Origin: CAZXMB01 sp964641715
GTDB lineage: Bacteria > Desulfobacterota > BSN033 > UBA1163
Direction of reading: 5' to 3'
Assembly (NCBI GenBank): GCA_964641715.1
Contig: CAZXMB010000047.1
Span: 1-18,976, forward strand
Length of the DNA: 18,976 bases
Below are positions 14,476 to 18,976 of the stretch, piece by piece. The translations under genes and the position numbers were made by a program. Each line of letters begins with the position of its first letter. Position 1 is the stretch's first letter. Under the pieces are notes generated by a model. That model saw nothing but the letters and a program-made list of their open reading frames with translations. It ran no database searches and was not told the DNA's origin.

Positions 14476-15453
14476 ATGGCAGAGTTTAGTGTGATTGAGG
14501 AGGCGAAGAACGTTTTAAAGATAGAGGCCCGGTCGATTCTCGACTTGGTCGATCGGATCGATGAGGATTTTTCTAAGGCGGTTGATGTGCTTTACGGATG
14601 TAAAGGGAGGGTCGTTCTCATGGGAATGGGGAAGTCCGGGCTGGTCGGCCGGAAGATCGCCTCCACCTTTGCCAGCACCGGAACACCCGCCTTTTTTCTC
14701 CATCCGGCAGAAGGCCTCAACGGCGATTTCGGAATGTTAGCCAAAGAGGATGTGGTGATTGCCATCTCCAATAGCGGGGAGACACGGGAAATCTTGGAGG
14801 TGCTCCCCTTGATCAAGCGGTATGGAAATCGGTTGATCTCCTTAACCGGGAATCTGAAGTCCACTCTGGCCAAAGCCGGAGACGTCTGCCTGAACATCCA
14901 TGTCAAGGAGGAGGCCTGTCCATTAGGTTTAGCCCCCACTGCGAGTACCACCGCCACCCTTGCGGTCGGAGATGCCTTGGCGATTACCCTGATGATGAAG
15001 AAAGGGTTTAAAGAGGAGGATTTCGCCCTGCTTCATCCAGGAGGAGCATTGGGGAAGAGACTGCTTCTTACCGTAAAGGATCTGATGCATGTAGGGGAAG
15101 CCTTTCCAAAGGTCTCAGAGAAGACGCTGATGAAGGAGGTCATCTTTGAGATCACTTCCAAACGACTGGGGGTCACGGCGGTCTGCAACGAGGAGGGTCA
15201 TCTCGTCGGGGTGATTACGGATGGAGATTTGAGGCGGGCCCTGGAAAAGTTCAGGGACCTTTTAAACCGGACCGCTGCTGAGGTGATGACCAGAAATCCA
15301 AAATGGATCGAAATGGATGCCCTGGCTGCCAAGGCTGTCCAGAGGATGGAAGAGTATTCCATCACCTCCCTCTTTGTCTTTAACCGGACAGGAGAGAGGG
15401 TTCCGGTGGGGATCATTCACCTTCACGATCTTTTGAAGGCAGGGGTCGTCTAA
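14476..15453 (+). CDS. kdsD: D-arabinose 5-phosphate isomerase
   Basis: Converts D-ribulose 5-phosphate to D-arabinose 5-phosphate, the first step of Kdo synthesis for LPS. The 325 residues carry an N-terminal SIS sugar-isomerase domain (about 34-170: GMGKSGLVGRKIASTFASTG, GDFGMLAKEDVVIAISNSGET, PTASTTATLAVGDALA) and the family HPGGALGK motif with H187. Two CBS domains fill the C-terminal 120 residues (VTDLM-like VKDLMHVGE, GVITDGDLRR, AAEVMTRNP, GIIHLHDLL). The frame is open from TTG 14455, but GGAGG at 14467-14471 serves the ATG at 14476 (MAEFSVIEEA). The usual companions kdsA and kdsC are not adjacent. lptC follows after a 73-base spacer holding a heptad array and a hairpin. Confidence 0.95.
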   Translation: MAEFSVIEEAKNVLKIEARSILDLVDRIDEDFSKAVDVLYGCKGRVVLMGMGKSGLVGRKIASTFASTGTPAFFLHPAEGLNGDFGMLAKEDVVIAISNSGETREILEVLPLIKRYGNRLISLTGNLKSTLAKAGDVCLNIHVKEEACPLGLAPTASTTATLAVGDALAITLMMKKGFKEEDFALLHPGGALGKRLLLTVKDLMHVGEAFPKVSEKTLMKEVIFEITSKRLGVTAVCNEEGHLVGVITDGDLRRALEKFRDLLNRTAAEVMTRNPKWIEMDALAAKAVQRMEEYSITSLFVFNRTGERVPVGIIHLHDLLKAGVV

Positions 15454-15456
15454 TTT

Positions 15457-15491
15457 GGTTCGAAGTCAGGAGTTCGTAGTTCGAAGACAGA
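15457..15491. repeat. period-7 degenerate tandem repeat, unit AGTTCGA-like
   Basis: Starting three bases after the kdsD stop, five 7-bp frames read GGTTCGA, AGTCAGG, AGTTCGT, AGTTCGA, AGACAGA. The third and fourth are near identical, the first matches at 6 of 7 positions, and the second and fifth are degraded. The period is clear, but the array is more decayed than the others. Confidence 0.65.
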
Positions 15492-15499
15492 AACAGAAT

Positions 15500-15517
15500 C
15501 ACCTTTATTAAGAGGTG
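15500..15517 (+). promoter_or_regulatory. hairpin sequestering the lptC ribosome-binding site
   Basis: CACCTTT (15500-15506) pairs with AGAGGTG (15511-15517) around an ATTA loop: six Watson-Crick pairs and one T-G wobble. The right arm is the SD of lptC, whose ATG is at 15527. In the folded state the ribosome-binding site would be fully paired, so translation of lptC could depend on melting or on coupling to kdsD. Confidence 0.45.
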
Positions 15518-15526
15518 TCAACCACT

Positions 15527-16099
15527 ATGAGGAGGATCAAAATCGCCCTATTTCTTTCAATGTTATTGATCGCAGGAGTGGTATTCGCTCTTCTCTGGAT
15601 CAATCTCCAGGAGAGGAAGAGAACCCTGGAGGAGGCGGAGAAGATCTCCAAGATTTCACCCGAAGGGGCGGATCAGCGGTTGGAGAAGATTCGATTCGTG
15701 GAGGAAAAAAATGGCCGTAAAACCTGGGAATTGGAGGCCAAGGCCATCCATCAATATCAAGGTCAGAACATGATGACACTGGAAGAGGTGAAGGTCATTT
15801 ACTATTCGAAAGATGGACGATCCTTTATCCTCTCCGGGAATCAGGGGAAGGTGTATCAGGATACGAAAAATATGGAACTGGCAGGAAATGTGATCCTGAC
15901 CTCCAGTGATGGGTACCGGTTGAAAACGCATTCCATTTCCTATCAACATTCAGGCAAGAGGGTGACCTCTCCTGATCCGATTGAGCTGGAAGGGGCGGAG
16001 ATCCGGCTGGTTGGCACCGGGATGTGGGTGAATATGGAGGAGAAGACCTTTAAAGTTCTCAGCCAGGTTAAGACCCAGTGGAAAGGAGGCAAAGGATGA
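15527..16099 (+). CDS. lptC: LPS export periplasmic/inner-membrane protein LptC
   Basis: Bitopic inner-membrane protein that receives LPS from LptB2FG and passes it to LptA. It has 190 residues: a basic N-terminus, one membrane helix (about 5-24, IALFLSMLLIAGVVFALLW), a short linker and a periplasmic beta-jellyroll. Family features include KTWELEAKAIHQ, VKVIYYSKDG and the repeated strand pattern ending in NVILTSSDGYRLKT, typical of LptC (DUF1239). A GTG at 15515 is in frame, but it overlaps the SD AGAGGTG (15511-15517), so ATG 15527 is the start. The stop overlaps the lptA ATG (ATGA, 16096-16099). Confidence 0.9.
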   Translation: MRRIKIALFLSMLLIAGVVFALLWINLQERKRTLEEAEKISKISPEGADQRLEKIRFVEEKNGRKTWELEAKAIHQYQGQNMMTLEEVKVIYYSKDGRSFILSGNQGKVYQDTKNMELAGNVILTSSDGYRLKTHSISYQHSGKRVTSPDPIELEGAEIRLVGTGMWVNMEEKTFKVLSQVKTQWKGGKG

Positions 16100-16647
16100 G
16101 CCGCAAAATCGGGTTGAGCCTCCTCTTTCTGCTTCCTCTCTTTTTCTTTCTTGTCTCCGGGGAAGCTCAGAATAAAAGAGGGCCTGTAAAGACAGGCGAT
16201 AAAAAATCCAGCAAAGGCTTTGGATTCACCGCCTCCCGATCACCGATCGATATCACTTCGGATACCGTCGAGGGAGATCAGAAACAGAATACCGTCACCT
16301 TCAAGGGAAATGTGGTGGCCAAGCAGGAGGATGCAACCCTTTATGCCCGTCAGATCGTCATCTATTATGATCCCGAAACAAAGAAGCTCAGGGAGATTGT
16401 GGCCACAGGGGATGTGAGGGTGGTCCAATTGGATCGAAGGGCAACCTGTCAAAGGGCAACATTTTATCAGAATGAGAATAAGATCGTCCTGGACGGAGAT
16501 GCGGTTGTCCGTGAGGGAGAGAATGTGATCCGGGGAGAAAAGATCGTTTACCTCGTTGAAGAAGAGCGAAGTTATGTCGAAGGGGGGAAGGGGAGTCGGG
16601 TGATGACCACCATCATTCCCTCCAGCAAGGAAGAGAAGAAAAAATAG
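16096..16647 (+). CDS. lptA: LPS transport periplasmic bridge protein LptA
   Basis: Periplasmic protein of the OstA/LptA fold that polymerises into the bridge carrying LPS to the outer membrane. It has 183 residues: a signal peptide (about 1-28, hydrophobic LLFLLPLFFFLVSG, cleavage probably near GEA), a short basic linker, then a beta-jellyroll. The latter starts SPIDITSDTVEGDQKQNTVTF and repeats FKGNVVAKQED, VATGDVRVVQ and LDGDAVVREGENVIRGEKIVY, the usual OstA pattern. Translation starts at ATG 16096, inside the lptC stop, with AAAGGAGG (16081-16088) as a strong SD 7 bases before. Coupled translation keeps the two partners in step. Confidence 0.93.
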   Translation: MSRKIGLSLLFLLPLFFFLVSGEAQNKRGPVKTGDKKSSKGFGFTASRSPIDITSDTVEGDQKQNTVTFKGNVVAKQEDATLYARQIVIYYDPETKKLREIVATGDVRVVQLDRRATCQRATFYQNENKIVLDGDAVVREGENVIRGEKIVYLVEEERSYVEGGKGSRVMTTIIPSSKEEKKK

Positions 16648-16695
16648 TGGTCAGTTCGGAGTTAAAGCATTCTCCAAACTTTTATCAAGAGAGCG

Positions 16696-17487
16696 ATGTC
16701 CCATCTGGCCTGTGAGCATTTGACAAAAACCTTTCACCGGAGAAAGGTTGTGGATGATGTCAGCATCGACGCCCGGGGAGGGGAAGTGGTCGGCCTGCTC
16801 GGGCCCAATGGTGCCGGAAAGACGACCATCTTCTATATGATCGTTGGACTCTATAAGCCCAATGGGGGGAGGATTTATCTCAATGAGGAGGAGATGACCG
16901 AATTGCCCATGTATTTGCGGGCAAGAAGGGGAATCGGTTACTTGCCCCAGGAGCCTTCGGTCTTCAGAAAGTTAACGGTCGAGGACAACCTGGTGGCGAT
17001 TTTAGAAACCTTACCGCTTTCGAGGGAGGAAAGGAAAAACCGATTGGAAAAGCTTTTAAACGAGCTGGGCCTCTCCCCTCTTCGAAAACAGAAGGCCTAT
17101 AGCCTATCCGGTGGGGAGCGAAGGCGAGTGGAGATCACCCGGGCCCTTGTCCTCTCCCCCTCCTTCATCCTTCTGGATGAACCTTTCGCGGGGATTGATC
17201 CGATTGCCGTATTGGATATTCAGGGGATCGTCCGTCAATTGAAAACAATGGGGATTGGAATTATAATTACAGACCATAATGTCCGTGAAACCTTGGGTGT
17301 CTGCGACCGGGCTTACATTATCAGCGAGGGACGCCTCCTCGAATCGGGGAATCCGGAAGAGATTGCGAGAAGTCGAAAGGCGCGAGAGATCTACCTGGGG
17401 AACGGATTCAAGCTTGATCGAAAGGACCCCCACTCAAAGGAGGAGGGGAAGGAAACCGATCTCCATGGTGGAACGTCAGTAGAATAA
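16696..17487 (+). CDS. lptB: LPS export ABC transporter ATP-binding protein LptB
   Basis: Cytoplasmic ATPase dimer that drives LPS extraction by LptFG. In 263 residues, the motifs are Walker A GPNGAGKTT (36-44, K42), Q-loop region GYLPQEPSVFR, signature LSGGERRRVEITRAL, Walker B FILLDEPFAGIDP and switch DHNVRETL, all characteristic of LptB. E. coli LptB has 241 residues; the extra length here is a charged C-terminal tail after NGFKL that is rich in Lys, Glu and Asp. The SD (GAGAG) is modest. It follows lptA after 48 bases and ends one base before the rpoN ATG. lptF and lptG are not in the window. Confidence 0.96.
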   Translation: MSHLACEHLTKTFHRRKVVDDVSIDARGGEVVGLLGPNGAGKTTIFYMIVGLYKPNGGRIYLNEEEMTELPMYLRARRGIGYLPQEPSVFRKLTVEDNLVAILETLPLSREERKNRLEKLLNELGLSPLRKQKAYSLSGGERRRVEITRALVLSPSFILLDEPFAGIDPIAVLDIQGIVRQLKTMGIGIIITDHNVRETLGVCDRAYIISEGRLLESGNPEEIARSRKAREIYLGNGFKLDRKDPHSKEEGKETDLHGGTSVE

Positions 17488-17488
17488 G

Positions 17489-18937
17489 ATGGCCTTAGAA
17501 CTTAAACAAGCCCCCAAACTCACCCAGCAACTGGTGATTACGCCTCAACTCCAGCAGGCGATCCGGCTTCTTCAACTGACACGGCTGGAGCTGGTAGACT
17601 TAATCAACCAGGAGATGAAGGAGAATCCGCTCCTCGAGGAGGAAGAGACGGGTGAAACCGCAGAAGCGGAAGAGCGATTGACGGAAGATGAGGGGGAATC
17701 CGTCTCAACTTCGGAACACACGGCCGAAGTGAAAGGGGAAGGAGAGGGTTCCGATGAGTTTGATTGGGAAAATTATCTTGAGAATTACAACCTCCCCCCT
17801 GTAACCCGGCAGAGGGAACAGGATGGAGAGGATCATCCTTCCTTTGAAAATTTTCTCGCTAAAAGGACCACCCTTTTCGACCACCTTTACTGGCAGCTCC
17901 AGCTCTCTTTCATCACTGAGGAGGAGGAAAAGGCAGGGCTCTGGATCATCGGGAACCTCAGTGAGGATGGATACCTGAGGGCCTCGCTCGAGGAAGTCAG
18001 CTCGGAGGAGGGTGTTTCATTGGAGGCCGCAGAGAGCGTTCTTCGAAAGATTCATCAGTTCGATCCAGTTGGAGTGGGGGCAAGAGACCTGAGGGAATGC
18101 CTTCTGATTCAGTTGGAGCAGCTCTCTGAACGGGATCCGATTGCCGAGCGAATCGTTTCAGACCACCTTCCCCTCCTGAAAAACAGAAACCATCCGGCCA
18201 TTGCCAAACGTTTGGGCATCTCTCTGGAACGGGTGAACCGGGCCGCTTCTATCATCTGCAGGCTGGAACCCAAACCCGGCAGGGCTTTCGGGGCAGAGGT
18301 CATCCAGGAAATCGTTCCCGATGTTTATGTTTATAAGGTGGAAGGGGAGTATGTCATCAATCTAAATGATGAGGGAGTTCCGAGATTGAAAGTGAATCCT
18401 TATTACCGGCGACTTCTTGCCGAGAGCCATCGCTCCCTTCAGGATGAGCGAAAATATATACAGGAAAAACTCCGCTCCGCACTCTGGTTGATTCGAAGCA
18501 TTGATCAGCGACAGAGGACGATCTATAAGGTGGCGAAGAGTATCGTTAAGTTTCAAAGAGATTTTCTGGACAACGGGATCCAGTTTCTGAAACCCCTGGT
18601 CCTGCGGGATGTGGCAGAAGACATCCAGATGCATGAATCCACTGTCAGCCGGGTGACCCATAATAAATATATGTACACCCCTCAGGGAATCTATGAGCTG
18701 AAGTTCTTCTTCAATGCCAGGATTCCTTCTGTCCAGGGAGAGGGCATGGCCTCCGAAAGCGTCAAAAGCGTGCTGCGGGGAATCATTTCAAAAGAAGACC
18801 CGAAGAGACCTTACAGCGATGAGAAACTGGTTCAGCTCCTGAAGGAAATGAACATCCATATCGCCCGAAGGACGGTCTCGAAATACCGGGAGATGATGAG
18901 GATCCTTTCTTCCAGCGAACGGAGAAAGATCATTTAG
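17489..18937 (+). CDS. rpoN: RNA polymerase sigma-54 factor
   Basis: Alternative sigma factor that recognises -24/-12 promoters and needs AAA+ activators. The 482 residues match the family. Region I (1-50) is Gln/Leu-rich (LTQQLVITPQLQQAIRLLQL). Region II (about 50-120) is acidic and variable. A core-binding domain follows, then a helix-turn-helix region (VAEDIQMHESTVSRVTHNKYMYTPQGIYELKFFF). The RpoN box ARRTVSKYRE (459-468) lies 14 residues from the end. ATG 17489 starts one base after the lptB stop, so the two are probably coupled. The lptB-rpoN junction is widely conserved in proteobacteria, often followed by hpf, ptsN and rapZ; the window ends before these. Confidence 0.97.
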   Translation: MALELKQAPKLTQQLVITPQLQQAIRLLQLTRLELVDLINQEMKENPLLEEEETGETAEAEERLTEDEGESVSTSEHTAEVKGEGEGSDEFDWENYLENYNLPPVTRQREQDGEDHPSFENFLAKRTTLFDHLYWQLQLSFITEEEEKAGLWIIGNLSEDGYLRASLEEVSSEEGVSLEAAESVLRKIHQFDPVGVGARDLRECLLIQLEQLSERDPIAERIVSDHLPLLKNRNHPAIAKRLGISLERVNRAASIICRLEPKPGRAFGAEVIQEIVPDVYVYKVEGEYVINLNDEGVPRLKVNPYYRRLLAESHRSLQDERKYIQEKLRSALWLIRSIDQRQRTIYKVAKSIVKFQRDFLDNGIQFLKPLVLRDVAEDIQMHESTVSRVTHNKYMYTPQGIYELKFFFNARIPSVQGEGMASESVKSVLRGIISKEDPKRPYSDEKLVQLLKEMNIHIARRTVSKYREMMRILSSSERRKII

Positions 18938-18940
18938 ACA

Positions 18941-18968
18941 ATCCGAAATTCGAAGCACGAATTTCGAA
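18941..18968. repeat. period-7 tandem repeat with self-complementary core
   Basis: Units ATCCGAA, ATTCGAA, GCACGAA, TTTCGAA begin three bases after the rpoN stop. Inside it a perfect 9-bp stem forms: CGAAATTCG (18944-18952), loop AAGCA, CGAATTTCG (18958-18966). It could mark the 3' end of the rpoN message, but there is no T-run in the remaining bases. The array may continue beyond the window. Confidence 0.85.
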
Positions 18969-18976
18969 ACAAATTA

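Overview
The window looks like a scaffold from a diderm, LPS-bearing bacterium, most likely a deltaproteobacterium in the broad sense (Desulfobacterota or relatives). This rests on three things seen here: an Mla lipid-transport operon, an Lpt lipopolysaccharide-export block running straight into rpoN, and an alaC-hom-thrC-apgM block of the kind I know from that group. Nearly all DNA is coding and the genes are tightly packed. TTG starts with good Shine-Dalgarno (SD) sequences recur. A run of exactly 100 N (4397-4496) shows two contigs were joined, so the Mla side and the recG side are linked only by scaffolding.

Left part (1-4095, minus strand): one likely transcription unit, mlaE-mlaF-mlaD-mlaC-mlaA followed by a PilZ (c-di-GMP-binding type) gene. 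It encodes an inner-membrane ABC transporter, its MCE substrate-binding subunit, a periplasmic carrier and the outer-membrane partner, which together keep phospholipids out of the outer leaflet. No mlaB (STAS) gene is present in the unit.

Middle (4096-6740, plus strand): a short zinc-ribbon gene that runs into the gap, then recG. The recG stop codon lies inside a perfect 14-bp hairpin.

Right part (6805-18937, plus strand): alaC, hom (ACT domain) and thrC; a receiver-only response regulator; an ApgM-type phosphatase-superfamily protein that I suggest is the homoserine kinase missing from the set; pyrG; an unlisted 44-codon ORF where many relatives carry kdsA; kdsD; lptC, lptA, lptB; and rpoN. 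These genes form a path from aspartate-family amino acids to CTP, Kdo, LPS export and sigma-54.

The most unusual feature is non-coding. Five short intergenic arrays all have a period of exactly 7 bp although their unit sequences differ (4199-4226, 9358-9385, 9399-9433, 15457-15491, 18941-18968). In the hom-thrC spacer two arrays are inverted relative to each other and can fold in register into a long hairpin. The lptC leader also contains a hairpin that covers its SD. No tRNA, rRNA, CRISPR array, insertion sequence or phage gene was recognised, and there is no gene-free stretch longer than 300 bases.
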